Part shown: positions 44,493 through 53,360 of the stretch, piece after piece
How positions within the stretch are numbered: the stretch's first letter is position 1
How the letters are laid out: every line of letters begins with the position of its first letter
DNA from: Sphingomonas gellani
GTDB taxonomy: Bacteria > Pseudomonadota > Alphaproteobacteria > Sphingomonadales > Sphingomonadaceae
Direction of reading: 5' to 3'
Length of the DNA: 64,000 bases
Assembly (NCBI RefSeq): GCF_900110035.1
Contig: NZ_FOCF01000001.1
Coordinates: 620,001 to 684,000, forward strand
Translations under genes and position numbers: made by a program
Notes under the pieces: model-generated
The model's input: the letters and a program-made list of their open reading frames with translations, nothing else
Databases searched by the model: none
Told to the model about the DNA's origin: nothing

Positions 44493-44942
44493 GTGTCGTT
44501 CGAAGGCAGCACATTGGTCGACTGGACCATCTTCGCCCAGGCACGTAGCGAATTGGGCGCGGGTTTCGTGCGGATCCTCGGATATTTCCGCGAGGACGGC
44601 GTCAAGTCGGTCGCCGCGATCGAAGCGGCGATGCGCGCGGCGAATGCGACCGCGCTCGTCATCCCGGCGCACACCCTGAAGGGCGAGGCGCGTCAGTTCG
44701 GCGCGGAGCCGCTGGGCGACTTGGCCGAACAGATCGAGACGATCGCGCGGGATTGCGTGGAGGCGCACGATACGCCCGATCAGGCGCTGGAACTCGTGGT
44801 GAAGCTGCGCCCGTGCTTCGAGGAAACACTGACCCTGCTGGAGCGGGAGGCCAACCCGCTGATCGAACGACGTCCGCCGCCAGGCGGGCCGGGCGGCGGT
44901 TTCGGGCGGCGGAACCCCGGAGGGTTCGGCCGCGCCGGTTGA
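44493..44942 (+). CDS. histidine phosphotransfer (Hpt) domain protein
   Basis: A 149-aa protein with a single Hpt four-helix bundle. The phospho-accepting His lies in PAHTLKGEARQFGA at about residue 56. The last 25 residues are a Gly/Pro/Arg-rich, probably disordered tail (GGPGGGFGRRNPGGFG). No kinase or response regulator is adjacent, so its partners must be encoded elsewhere. The start is a GTG preceded by AAAGGAGG. It ends one base from the bacterioferritin stop on the opposite strand. Confidence 0.82.
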   Translation: MSFEGSTLVDWTIFAQARSELGAGFVRILGYFREDGVKSVAAIEAAMRAANATALVIPAHTLKGEARQFGAEPLGDLAEQIETIARDCVEAHDTPDQALELVVKLRPCFEETLTLLEREANPLIERRPPPGGPGGGFGRRNPGGFGRAG

Positions 44943-45467
44943 TCACTCACCCTTGAGGTAGGGGGCGGCGCCAGCCTGGGGTTTGTCGTGTTCGGGCAGC
45001 GAGTTGAGCTGCACGTAATTGTGGATGCCCATGCGGCCGATCATCTCGAACTGCCGTTCCAGCGTGTCGACATGCTCCTCTTCGCTCGCAAGGATGCGGG
45101 AGAACAGGTCGCGGCTGATGAAGTCCTGTACTTCTTCGCAATAGGCGATCGCGCCGCGAAGCTGCTTCACCGCCTCCAGCTCCATGTCGAGATCGGAGCG
45201 GATGACCTCCTCGACGGTCTCGCCGATGCGCAGACGGCCGAGCAGCTGGAAGTTGGGAAGCCCATCGAGAAACAGGATGCGCTCCGACAGCCAGTCGGCG
45301 TGCTTCATCTCGTCAATCGACTCCATCCGCTCATATTGGGCGAGCTTGTAGACACCCCAATGGTCGAGCAGGCGGTAGTGCAGCCAATATTGATTGATCG
45401 CGGTCAGCTCGTTCTTGAGCGCTTCGTTCAGAAGGTCGATGACCTTGGGATCGCCTTTGACTGCCAT
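44943..45467 (-). CDS. bfr: bacterioferritin
   Basis: A 174-aa haem ferritin for iron storage. Di-iron (ferroxidase) residues are visible as Glu20, Glu53, His56 and the later Glu/His of ILASEEEHVDTLE. Met54 in SIDEMKHAD is the inter-subunit haem ligand. The C-terminus is about 15 residues longer than in E. coli (158 aa). A Bfd-like ferredoxin gene lies 73 bases upstream on the same strand, a standard pairing in which the ferredoxin releases stored iron. Confidence 0.96.
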   Translation of the reverse strand: MAVKGDPKVIDLLNEALKNELTAINQYWLHYRLLDHWGVYKLAQYERMESIDEMKHADWLSERILFLDGLPNFQLLGRLRIGETVEEVIRSDLDMELEAVKQLRGAIAYCEEVQDFISRDLFSRILASEEEHVDTLERQFEMIGRMGIHNYVQLNSLPEHDKPQAGAAPYLKGE

Positions 45468-45540
45468 GCCGTATTCCTCCGTTCAACGCACCTAACCGCG
45501 GAAGGAGGGGCAGGGCAACCCGATGGCGAGAGGTTTTCGG

Positions 45541-45711
45541 TCAGGCGGCGTCCCGCTCTTCGTTGATGATCGCCCGCGCCGCGCCGGCGCATTGACCGCA
45601 CTTCGGCTTGCGGCCGAGCGAGTCGAATGCCTGGCACGGCGTCTCGCATCCGGCCCGCGCGCACTCACGCACCTGACTTTCCCGAATGGCGTTGCAGATA
45701 CAGACGACCAT
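45541..45711 (-). CDS. bfd: bacterioferritin-associated ferredoxin-like [2Fe-2S] protein
   Basis: A 56-aa protein with Cys4 and Cys6 (VCICN) and Cys38 and Cys41 (CGQC), the four ligands of the Bfd-type [2Fe-2S] domain. It should pass electrons to bacterioferritin to release iron. Three more cysteines (17, 22, 26) are unusual: seven cysteines in 56 residues. The ATG at 45711 gives the family-typical start MVVCICN; an upstream in-frame start would only add unrelated residues. It precedes bfr on the same strand, and a Fur-like site lies upstream. Confidence 0.87.
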   Translation of the reverse strand: MVVCICNAIRESQVRECARAGCETPCQAFDSLGRKPKCGQCAGAARAIINEERDAA

Positions 45712-45744
45712 GTTCGCTCCCGCTCCGTGACGGAGGAGGTAGCA

Positions 45745-45786
45745 GCTAATGAGAAACGTTCGCAAGCCTTTTCGCGAACAATTCGC
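45745..45786 (-). promoter_or_regulatory. possible Fur-type operator upstream of bfd
   Basis: The short stretch between purL and bfd holds GCGAA-CAA-TTCGC (45774-45786), a perfect five-base dyad close to the TGCGAAT/ATTCGCA shape of alphaproteobacterial Fur boxes. Next to it lies a second, weaker dyad-like run (45745-45765, with GCTAATGAGAAA and TTCGCAA). Both precede the bfd start by 35-75 bases. Iron control of bfd-bfr would make sense, but the match is by eye. Confidence 0.4.
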
Positions 45787-45787
45787 A

Positions 45788-48028
45788 TCAGGCCAGCGCG
45801 GCGTCGGCTCCCATCAGCGCAGGCAGGAAGGCCTCGTGCGCCTGCCTGAGCGCGTCCAGCGTCACCACGTCGTCGCGATCCGGCCGCTCGAAGATCAGCC
45901 GCTTACCGCCGGTCCGGCCGAGCGGTTCGACCTCCACCCCGGCGGCGTGCGCCGTCCCCAGGAAATCGAGCAGCGCGTGGTCGTTGATCGTGACGATGTA
46001 CACGCCCTGATCCTCCGCGAAGAAAGCGCGCGCGCAGTCGAACGGCTGCTTGCGGTCGATCATCGCGCCGATGTCGCCCGCCAGCGCCATCTCCGCCAGA
46101 GCCACGGCGATGCCGCCATCGGCGACGTCGTGACAGGCGGAGACATGGCCGGCGGCGATGCCGCTACGGATGAAGTCGCCCGTGGTCCGTTCGGCCGCCA
46201 GATCGACGGAAGGGGGCGGTCCCGCATCGGCGCCCTCGACACCACGGCATTCGCGCAGCCACAGCGACTGGCCCAGATGTCCCTTGCGCGTGCCAACCGC
46301 CAGGATGATATCGCCGCTGCCCTTGAAAGCGATGGTCATCGACCGGCTCCAGTCGGCGAGCAGCCCGACCCCGCCGATCGCCGGCGTCGGCAGGATGGCG
46401 GACCCGCCGCCAGTCGCCTTGCTTTCATTGTACAGCGACACGTTGCCCGACACGATCGGGTAGTCCAGCGCGCGGCACGCCTCGCTCATCCCCTCCAGAC
46501 AGCCGACGATCTGGCCCATGATCTCGGGCCGCTGCGGGTTGGCGAAATTGAGGCAGTTGGTGATCGCCAGCGGTGTCGCGCCGACGGCGGTCAGGTTGCG
46601 CCAGGTCTCGGCCACCGCCTGCCGACCGCCTTGAACGGGATCGGCATGGCAATAGCGCGGCGTGCAGTCGGTCGTCATCGCCAGCGCCTTGTCGGTGCCG
46701 TGCACGCGCACGACCGCAGCGTCGCCGCCGGGACGCTGTACCGTGTCGGCGCCGACCATGTGGTCATATTGTTCCCAGATCCACCGCCGAGAGGCGATGT
46801 CGGGCGATCCCATCAGCGTCAGCAGGTCGGCCGCGATGTCGCGCGTGCCGAGTCCTTCGGGCAGAGGCGAGGGCGGGGGCGTCGGAACATGCGGCCGGTC
46901 GTAGAGCGGCGCCTCGTCGGCCAGCGGGCCGAGCGGAATGTCGCACACGACCTCACCCTTATGACGCAGCACCATGCGTCCGGTATCGGTGACATGACCA
47001 ATCACCGCGAAGTCGAGCTCCCACTTGCGGAAGATCGCCTCCGCCTCCGGTTCCCGGCCCGGCTTCAGCACCATGAGCATCCGCTCCTGGCTTTCGGACA
47101 GCATCATCTCATATGGCGTCATGCCTTCCTCGCGCTGCGGCACGTCGTCCATGACCAGCTCGATGCCGACGCCGCCCTTGGACGCCATCTCGACCGAGGA
47201 GGAAGTGAGGCCCGCCGCGCCCATGTCCTGGATGGCGACGATGACGTCTGTCGCCATCAACTCCAGGCATGCCTCGATCAGCAGTTTCTCCGTGAATGGA
47301 TCGCCGACCTGCACGGTGGGGCGCTTTTCCTCCGCATCCTCGCCGAAGTCTGCGGACGCCATGGTCGCGCCATGAATGCCGTCGCGGCCCGTCTTCGACC
47401 CGACATAGACGATCGGGTTGCCGATGCCTGACGCGGCGGAATAGAAGATCTTATCTGTGTCCGCGATACCGACCGTCATCGCGTTGACCAGGATGTTGCC
47501 GTCATAGGCGGGGTGGAAGTTCACTTCGCCGCCGACGGTCGGGACCCCGACGCAATTGCCGTATCCGCCGATGCCGTGAACCACACCGGCGATCAGATGG
47601 CGCATCTTGGGATGATCCGGACGGCCGAAACGCAGCGCGTTGAGGTTGGCGATCGGCCGCGCCCCCATGGTGAACACGTCGCGCAAAATGCCGCCGACGC
47701 CCGTCGCCGCGCCCTGGTAAGGCTCGATGTAAGACGGGTGGTTGTGCGATTCCATCTTGAAGATGGCGGCCTGGCCATCCCCGATGTCGACCACACCGGC
47801 ATTCTCGCCGGGGCCGCAGATCACCTGGGGCCCCTCGGTCGGCAGCTTCTTCAGGTGGATACGGCTGGATTTATAGGAGCAATGCTCCGACCACATGACC
47901 GAGAAAATGCCGAGTTCGACCCGGTTCGGCTCCCGGCCCAGCGCGTGCAGCACGCGGTCGTATTCCTCCGGCGACAGGCCGTGCTGGGCGACGGTTTCGG
48001 CGGTGATGGCGGGCGCGGTCTGGGTCAT
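45788..48028 (-). CDS. purL: phosphoribosylformylglycinamidine synthase subunit PurL
   Basis: A 746-aa synthetase subunit of the small (PurSLQ) type, acting in purine synthesis on FGAR, ATP and ammonia. It has [12 protein letters not shown] near the N-terminus, the [25 protein letters not shown] and [15 protein letters not shown] signatures, and [16 protein letters not shown] in the first half. The second half repeats the fold with [17 protein letters not shown] and GGVGLLADW. PurS and PurQ are not in this window. It lies 50 bases from the ahpF stop and is probably expressed separately. Confidence 0.97.
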   Translation of the reverse strand: MTQTAPAITAETVAQHGLSPEEYDRVLHALGREPNRVELGIFSVMWSEHCSYKSSRIHLKKLPTEGPQVICGPGENAGVVDIGDGQAAIFKMESHNHPSYIEPYQGAATGVGGILRDVFTMGARPIANLNALRFGRPDHPKMRHLIAGVVHGIGGYGNCVGVPTVGGEVNFHPAYDGNILVNAMTVGIADTDKIFYSAASGIGNPIVYVGSKTGRDGIHGATMASADFGEDAEEKRPTVQVGDPFTEKLLIEACLELMATDVIVAIQDMGAAGLTSSSVEMASKGGVGIELVMDDVPQREEGMTPYEMMLSESQERMLMVLKPGREPEAEAIFRKWELDFAVIGHVTDTGRMVLRHKGEVVCDIPLGPLADEAPLYDRPHVPTPPPSPLPEGLGTRDIAADLLTLMGSPDIASRRWIWEQYDHMVGADTVQRPGGDAAVVRVHGTDKALAMTTDCTPRYCHADPVQGGRQAVAETWRNLTAVGATPLAITNCLNFANPQRPEIMGQIVGCLEGMSEACRALDYPIVSGNVSLYNESKATGGGSAILPTPAIGGVGLLADWSRSMTIAFKGSGDIILAVGTRKGHLGQSLWLRECRGVEGADAGPPPSVDLAAERTTGDFIRSGIAAGHVSACHDVADGGIAVALAEMALAGDIGAMIDRKQPFDCARAFFAEDQGVYIVTINDHALLDFLGTAHAAGVEVEPLGRTGGKRLIFERPDRDDVVTLDALRQAHEAFLPALMGADAALA

Positions 48029-48078
48029 GCTGGCGCCATAGCGACGCCATTCCGATCCGTGAAGCCGCGCCCGTCACC

Positions 48079-49671
48079 TCATGCGGCGGCGGCGTTCACG
48101 TCGGACGCGGGCAGCCGGATCAGATAGTCGAATGCGGACAGCGCCGCCTTCGATCCCTCGCCCATCGCGATGATGATCTGCTTGTACGGCACGGTGGTCA
48201 CGTCGCCGGCCGCGAAGACGCCGGGCAGGGAGGTGTCGGTCCGCGCATCGACCTCGATCTCCCCGCGTTCGGACAGCGCGATCGTGTCCCTCAGCCATTC
48301 CGTGTTCGGCACCAGGCCGATCTGGACGAAGATGCCCTCCAGCGGCAATTCGTGAGTCGTGCCGTGATTGCGGTCGCGATAGTGCAGCGCGGTGACACGG
48401 GTGCCGTCACCCACCACCTCCGTCGTCAGGGCAGAGGTGACGATCTGGACGTTGGGCAGGCTGGCCAGCTTGCGCTGCAAGACCGCATCGGCGCGCAGGT
48501 CGCCCGCGAACTCGATCAGCGTGACATGGGCGACGACGCCCGCCAGGTCGATCGCCGCTTCCACGCCCGAATTGCCGCCGCCGATCACCGCGACGCGCTT
48601 GCCGCGGAACAGGGGGCCGTCACAGTGCGGGCAATAGGTGACGCCCTTGTTCCGGTACGCGTCCTCACCCGGCACGTTCATCTGGCGCCACCGCGCGCCG
48701 GTCGACAGGATCACCGTGCGCGCCTTCAACGCCGCGCCGCTCGCCAGCCGCACCTCGTGCAGCCCGCCCGGCGACCGCGCCGGAACCAGCTTTTCCGCCC
48801 GCTGAAGGTTCATCACGTCGACGTCGTAGTCGCCGACATGCGCCTCCAACTGCTGCGCAAGCCTGGGGCCCTCGGTATGTTGCACCGAGATGAAGTTCTC
48901 GATCGCCATGGTGTCCAGCACCTGACCGCCGAATCGCTCCGCGACGATGCCGGTGCGGATACCCTTGCGCGCGGTATAGATCGCCGCGGCCGCCGCGGCC
49001 GGGCCGCCACCGACCACCAAAACGTCGAACGGATCCTTCGCGCCGATCTTCTCCGCCGCGCGCGCGGTGGCGCCCGTGTCCAGCTTGGCGAGGATCTGCT
49101 CCACCTCCATGCGACCTTGGCCGAACGGCTCACCGTTCAGGAAGATCGCGGGGACGGACAGGATGCTGCGGCTCGCCACCTCGTCCTGGAACACGCCGCC
49201 CTCGATGGCGGTGGCACGGATGCGCGGGTTGACGACGCTCATCAGGTTCAGGGCCTGCACCACGTCAGGGCAGTTCTGGCAGGTGAGGGAGAAATAGACT
49301 TCGAAGTCGAAGTCGCCATCGAGAGCGGCGATCTGCTCGATCACATCGGCCGACACCTTTGGCGGGTGGCCGCCGACCTGCAGCAGCGCCAGCACCAGGC
49401 TGGTGAATTCATGGCCGAGCGGAATGCCCGCAAAGCGCACGCCGATATCGGAGCCGACACGGCGGATCAGAAAGGATGGCTTGCGCGCATCGTCGTCGGC
49501 GCGAACCGTGGTGACGTCCGGCGACAGCGCGGCGATCTCGTTCAGCAACTCCAGCATCTGGCGCGATTTGGGCGAGTCGTCGGCGGAGGCGACGAGTTCG
49601 ATCGGCTGCCGGATATTGCCGAGATAGGTCTTGAGCTGGGTCTTGAGAGTCGCGTCGAGCACGGATGACAC
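48079..49671 (-). CDS. ahpF: alkyl hydroperoxide reductase subunit F
   Basis: A 530-aa flavoprotein disulfide reductase that recharges AhpC with NADH. The N-terminal tandem thioredoxin-like domain carries the CQNC disulfide at 131-134. Then come the FAD motif [14 protein letters not shown], the second redox pair CPHC near residues 350-353 ([10 protein letters not shown]), the NAD loop [17 protein letters not shown] and the FAD-closing [15 protein letters not shown]. Slightly longer than E. coli AhpF (521 aa). Transcribed after ahpC across a 62-base gap containing a hairpin. Confidence 0.96.
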   Translation of the reverse strand: MSSVLDATLKTQLKTYLGNIRQPIELVASADDSPKSRQMLELLNEIAALSPDVTTVRADDDARKPSFLIRRVGSDIGVRFAGIPLGHEFTSLVLALLQVGGHPPKVSADVIEQIAALDGDFDFEVYFSLTCQNCPDVVQALNLMSVVNPRIRATAIEGGVFQDEVASRSILSVPAIFLNGEPFGQGRMEVEQILAKLDTGATARAAEKIGAKDPFDVLVVGGGPAAAAAAIYTARKGIRTGIVAERFGGQVLDTMAIENFISVQHTEGPRLAQQLEAHVGDYDVDVMNLQRAEKLVPARSPGGLHEVRLASGAALKARTVILSTGARWRQMNVPGEDAYRNKGVTYCPHCDGPLFRGKRVAVIGGGNSGVEAAIDLAGVVAHVTLIEFAGDLRADAVLQRKLASLPNVQIVTSALTTEVVGDGTRVTALHYRDRNHGTTHELPLEGIFVQIGLVPNTEWLRDTIALSERGEIEVDARTDTSLPGVFAAGDVTTVPYKQIIIAMGEGSKAALSAFDYLIRLPASDVNAAAA

Positions 49672-49699
49672 TCCGTTGGATTCTTGAAGAAGACAAGGT

Positions 49700-49724
49700 G
49701 GGGGCCATCCCCCGGACGGCCCCC
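49700..49724 (-). terminator. hairpin between ahpC and ahpF (attenuator-like)
   Basis: Seven-base perfect arms GGGGGCC/GGCCCCC (49700-49706 and 49718-49724) form a strong GC hairpin ten bases after the ahpC stop, read on the minus strand. It is followed by a T/C-rich run without a clean T tract. Such a partial stop would let ahpC be made in excess of ahpF, the usual ratio for this pair. Confidence 0.5.
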
Positions 49725-49733
49725 GATGCCGGC

Positions 49734-50297
49734 TTAGATCTTGCCGACGAGGTCCAGCGACGGGGCGAGCGTCTCCTCACCCTCTTCCCACTTGGCAGGG
49801 CAGACCTCACCCGGGTGCGCGGCGATATACTGCGCGGCCTTGATCTTGCGGAGAAGTTCCATGGCGTTGCGGCCGACGCCTTCGGAGGTGATCTCCATCA
49901 GCTGGATCACGCCCTGCGGATCCACCACGAACGTGGCGCGGTCGGCCAGACCCTGGCCCTCGCGCATCACGCCGAAGTTGTTGGTCACCGCGCCCGACGG
50001 ATCGCCCAGCATCGTGAAACGGATCTTGCCGATCGCGGGCGAGCTGTCGTGCCAAGCCTTGTGGCTGAAATGCGTGTCGGTGGACACGGAATAGACCTCG
50101 ACGCCCATCTTGCCGAACGTGTCGTGATTGTCGGCCAGGTCTTCCAGCTCGGTCGGGCAGACGAACGTGAAATCGGCCGGATAGAAGAAGAAGACCGACC
50201 ACTTCCCCAGCGTGTCGGTGTCGGACACGGTCAGGAACTTGCCTTCCTTGAAGGCCTGGGTGGTGAAGGGTTTCAGCTGGCTGCCGATGATCGACAC
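49734..50297 (-). CDS. ahpC: alkyl hydroperoxide reductase subunit C (peroxiredoxin)
   Basis: A 187-aa typical 2-Cys peroxiredoxin. Peroxidatic Cys47 lies in [16 protein letters not shown] and resolving Cys166 in [10 protein letters not shown]. The length equals that of E. coli AhpC (187 aa). It removes hydrogen peroxide and organic peroxides, with AhpF as reductant. The 120-base gap to map (50298-50417) contains several short repeats of ATCGA-type sequence but no OxyR site I can defend, and no oxyR gene is nearby. Confidence 0.97.
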   Translation of the reverse strand: MSIIGSQLKPFTTQAFKEGKFLTVSDTDTLGKWSVFFFYPADFTFVCPTELEDLADNHDTFGKMGVEVYSVSTDTHFSHKAWHDSSPAIGKIRFTMLGDPSGAVTNNFGVMREGQGLADRATFVVDPQGVIQLMEITSEGVGRNAMELLRKIKAAQYIAAHPGEVCPAKWEEGEETLAPSLDLVGKI

Positions 50298-50417
50298 GGT
50301 AATTCTCCGTTGATTGTGCGTTGCAACGAAGAACCACCTACAATGCTGCGGTGCAGCGCGAAAGTCGATTGTTCCGCGCTCATCGATAGGCTCAGTCGAT
50401 CAAGGATCTCGCGGCAC

Positions 50418-51245
50418 CTACAGGTACGGCGGCTGCGTATTGCCCTTCGGGGACAGGGTGAAGATTTCGCAACCATCGTCGGTGATGCCGATCGAATGCT
50501 CGAATTGCGCCGACAGCGACCGGTCACGCGTGACGGCGGTCCAGCCATCGTCCAGCAACTTCACGTCCGGCCGTCCGATGTTGATCATCGGCTCGATGGT
50601 GAAGATCATGCCAGGCTTCAACTCGGGGCCCGTGCCCGGCTTTCCGACATGGACCACATCCGGCGCGTCGTGGAACAGGCGGCCGAGGCCGTGGCCGCAG
50701 AAATCGCGCACCACACCGTATCGATTCTTCTCGGCATGGCGCTGGATCGCATTCGCCACGTCGCCCATGCGGTTGCCGGGTCGTGCCTGCTCGATGCCCA
50801 GCATCAGGCACTCATACGTCACCTCGACCAGCCGCTTCGCCTTCAGCGGCACGTCGCCGATCAGGTACATGCGGCTGGTGTCGCCGTGCCACCCGTCGAC
50901 GATGGGCGTCACGTCGACATTGACGATGTCCCCCGACTTCAGCGTCTTCTCGGACGGGATGCCGTGGCACACGACATGGTTGATCGAGATGCAGGTGGAA
51001 TGGGTGTAGCCACGATAGCCCAGCGTCGCCGGTACCCCGCCGCCCGCCAGGATGAAGTCGTAGATCAGCCGGTCGATCTCCGCCGTGGAGACGCCGGGAA
51101 CCATGTGCGGCACCAGCATGTCCAGCGTCTCGGCGGCCAGCCGCCCGGCCTTGTGCATGCCCGCGAACGCAGCCGGGCCGTGGAGCTTGATCGCGCCCGT
51201 GCGCGCGCCGGCGGTGTCGGCGGGGGCGGTAACATATTCGGTCAT
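50418..51245 (-). CDS. map: methionine aminopeptidase, type I
   Basis: A 275-aa pita-bread metalloenzyme removing N-terminal methionine from new proteins. Metal-site segments are VNVDVTPIVDGWHGDTSRMY (two Asp), FCGHGLGRLFHDAPDV (His), PGMIFTIEPMINIG (Glu) and the final Glu in AQFEHSIGITDDG. The N-terminal stretch has IKLHGPAAFAGMHKAGRLAAE, as in other alphaproteobacterial forms. It lacks the zinc-finger extension of eukaryotic type. It diverges from the CinA-like gene across 53 bases. Confidence 0.96.
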   Translation of the reverse strand: MTEYVTAPADTAGARTGAIKLHGPAAFAGMHKAGRLAAETLDMLVPHMVPGVSTAEIDRLIYDFILAGGGVPATLGYRGYTHSTCISINHVVCHGIPSEKTLKSGDIVNVDVTPIVDGWHGDTSRMYLIGDVPLKAKRLVEVTYECLMLGIEQARPGNRMGDVANAIQRHAEKNRYGVVRDFCGHGLGRLFHDAPDVVHVGKPGTGPELKPGMIFTIEPMINIGRPDVKLLDDGWTAVTRDRSLSAQFEHSIGITDDGCEIFTLSPKGNTQPPYL

Positions 51246-51298
51246 GGCGGGCGATATAACGTGGCGGCGCCGGTTTTGCGAGGCTATGTCCCGCCGCG

Positions 51299-52057
51299 AT
51301 GAGCGATGAACGCATCTGGACCGCCGCGCTGGTGGTCATCGGCGACGAGATTCTGTCCGGGCGTACGCAGGACCGCAACGTGGCACAGCTCGCCACCTGG
51401 CTGAACGTGCAGGGAATCCGCTTGAGCGAGGTCCGCATCGTGGCGGACCGCACGGATGCGATCGTGGAGGCGGTGAACACGCTGCGCGCGCGCAACGACT
51501 ATCTGTTCACCACCGGCGGCATCGGTCCGACCCATGACGACATCACGGTGGACGCCATCGCCAGCGCCGTCGGCGTGGACGTCGTCGACCATCCGGAGGC
51601 ACTGGCCGTGCTCGGCGACTATTACGCGGCAAAGGGCGGACTGAACGCCGTGCGGGCCAGAATGGCGCGGGTCCCCGACGGCGCATCGCTGATCGAGAAC
51701 CGGGTGTCCGGCGCGCCGGGTATCCGCTGGGGCAACATCTTCATCATGGCCGGGGTGCCGCATATCACCGCGGGCATGCTCGATCGCTTGACCGGTACGC
51801 TGGAGGGTGGTCGCCCGGTTGTGTCCGCGACGCTGGGGTGCTGGGTGGCGGAAAGCGAGGTCGCCGACCTGCTGCGCCAGACGGAGCGGAGCCGGACCGG
51901 CCTGTCGATCGGCAGTTACCCCCTTTTCCGAGAGGGCAGGGTCGGCGCCAACTTCGTTGTCAGGAGTTCGGACCAGGCGGTCGTGGATGCCGCAATGGCC
52001 GACCTGTCCACCGCGCTGACCATGGCCGGGCACCAGCCGATCGCCGGCGGCATCTGA
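51299..52057 (+). CDS. CinA-like molybdopterin-binding (MoaB/MogA fold) domain protein
   Basis: A 252-aa protein matching the N-terminal domain of competence/damage-inducible protein CinA: ALVVIGDEILSGRTQDRN, VRIVADRTDAIVEAV, FTTGGIGPTHDDITVDAIA and NIFIMAGVPHI. The C-terminal nicotinamide mononucleotide deamidase domain of full CinA is missing, which is common in alphaproteobacteria. Some CinA N-terminal domains act as ADP-ribose pyrophosphatases; this is family knowledge, not seen here. The gene converges on the glycosyltransferase with a 7-base gap. Confidence 0.87.
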   Translation: MSDERIWTAALVVIGDEILSGRTQDRNVAQLATWLNVQGIRLSEVRIVADRTDAIVEAVNTLRARNDYLFTTGGIGPTHDDITVDAIASAVGVDVVDHPEALAVLGDYYAAKGGLNAVRARMARVPDGASLIENRVSGAPGIRWGNIFIMAGVPHITAGMLDRLTGTLEGGRPVVSATLGCWVAESEVADLLRQTERSRTGLSIGSYPLFREGRVGANFVVRSSDQAVVDAAMADLSTALTMAGHQPIAGGI

Positions 52058-52064
52058 TCGGGGA

Positions 52065-53234
52065 TCAGCTCGCTCCGCCCCGTGATGGCACGTCGTCCAG
52101 AACCTCGCGGTACGCGGTCAGCACGGCGCTGTTCGCCGCGTCCCACCGGTACCCCGCCGCCCGCGCAAACGACGCACGGCCCAGGCGTTCCCGCAATACC
52201 GGGTCGGCCACGATTCGCTCGATAGCGTCGGCATAGGCGACACGGTCGTCCGGCGGCGCCAGGAAACCTGTTTCGCCGTCCACGACCAGATCGACCGCGC
52301 CGGTCGCACGCGCTGCGACGACCGGAATGCCGGCAGCCATCGCCTCCGTCGTGACGTTGCCGAACGTCTCTGTCAGCGACGGGTTGAAGAACACGTCCAT
52401 CGACGCGACCGCCCGGCCCAGATCGTCACCCGACTGGAAACCCGCAAAGATCGCCCCCGGCGCCTGTGCGGCGAACCAGTCGCGGGCCGGGCCCTTTCCG
52501 ATCACCAGAACCTTGTGCGGCACCCCGCGGGAGCGCAGTTCGGCCAGCACTTCCGCGAAGATCGCAAGGCCCTTTTCCTTGACCAGCCGACCGAGGAAGC
52601 CGATCGCCACGTCGCCGTCCTCGATCCCCATCGAACGCCGCCACTCCAGGCTGCGGCGCGACGGCTGGAAACGCTGATGATCGATGCCGCGCGACCAGAT
52701 GGAGATCGGCGTCGTGACACCCCATTCGGTCAACAGGGCGGCCATGCTGGGCGTGGGCACCAGCACGCGGTCGAACTTGTTGTAGAAGCGGGTCAGCATC
52801 CACACCAGGATCGGCTCCAAGAACGGCATCTTGTAATAGCTGCCATAGGTTTCGAAGCGGGTGTGAAGGGAGGCGACGGCCGGAATTCCCCTCGACCGGG
52901 CGTAGCGGACGGCAGCATGACCGAGCAGTTCCGGCGACGATACATGCACGATGTCGGGCTGAAACGCGTCCAGGTCGCGACGCACCCGCGAGGGGATGCC
53001 ACGGGCGAACTTGTACTCGCTGCGGCCACCCAGCGGCACCGGCAGCGCGGGCACGCTGACCAGATCGCCCACCGGCGCAAAGGCCGCGCGCTTGGCCGTG
53101 GGCGAATAGACACGGGCGGCGACACCCTGTTTCAGCAGATAGCCGACGAGCAGGTTCAGCGCCTGGTTCGCACCGTCACGGACGTAGTTGTAGTTGCCGC
53201 TGAACAGGGCAACGCGGGGAAGGGTCGTCGGCAT
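52065..53234 (-). CDS. GT4-family glycosyltransferase (MgtA-like)
   Basis: A 389-aa GT-B enzyme. The N-terminus VALFSGNYNYVRDGANQALNLL contains the acceptor-side glycine region. Further on come LHTRFETYGSYYK, IWSRGIDHQRFQP, IGFLGRLVKEKGL and the E-x7-E donor motif LTETFGNVTTEAMAAGIPVVA. The wording is close to GDP-mannose-dependent mannosyltransferases of the MgtA kind, which modify lipids or cell-surface glycans. The ATG at 53234 was chosen because it directly precedes the fold; longer frames add unrelated residues. It diverges from radA across 126 bases. Confidence 0.83.
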   Translation of the reverse strand: MPTTLPRVALFSGNYNYVRDGANQALNLLVGYLLKQGVAARVYSPTAKRAAFAPVGDLVSVPALPVPLGGRSEYKFARGIPSRVRRDLDAFQPDIVHVSSPELLGHAAVRYARSRGIPAVASLHTRFETYGSYYKMPFLEPILVWMLTRFYNKFDRVLVPTPSMAALLTEWGVTTPISIWSRGIDHQRFQPSRRSLEWRRSMGIEDGDVAIGFLGRLVKEKGLAIFAEVLAELRSRGVPHKVLVIGKGPARDWFAAQAPGAIFAGFQSGDDLGRAVASMDVFFNPSLTETFGNVTTEAMAAGIPVVAARATGAVDLVVDGETGFLAPPDDRVAYADAIERIVADPVLRERLGRASFARAAGYRWDAANSAVLTAYREVLDDVPSRGGAS

Positions 53235-53360
53235 GAAGCGAAGCCGTTTAGCGTGGTGACGTCGGCCTGACCACACCCCCTCGCTTGGCATTGCGGCTCG
53301 CCTGGCCGGCGGACAGCGGGATAGCGAGGCGGGCTGGCCGTTCCCCAATCGTTCCGCTAC

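Noticed and set aside
50298..50417. OxyR-binding site in front of ahpC
   Set aside because: Some ATCGA-type half-sites and a GGAAC on the minus strand are present, but neither OxyR spacing nor an EcfG -10 could be matched.
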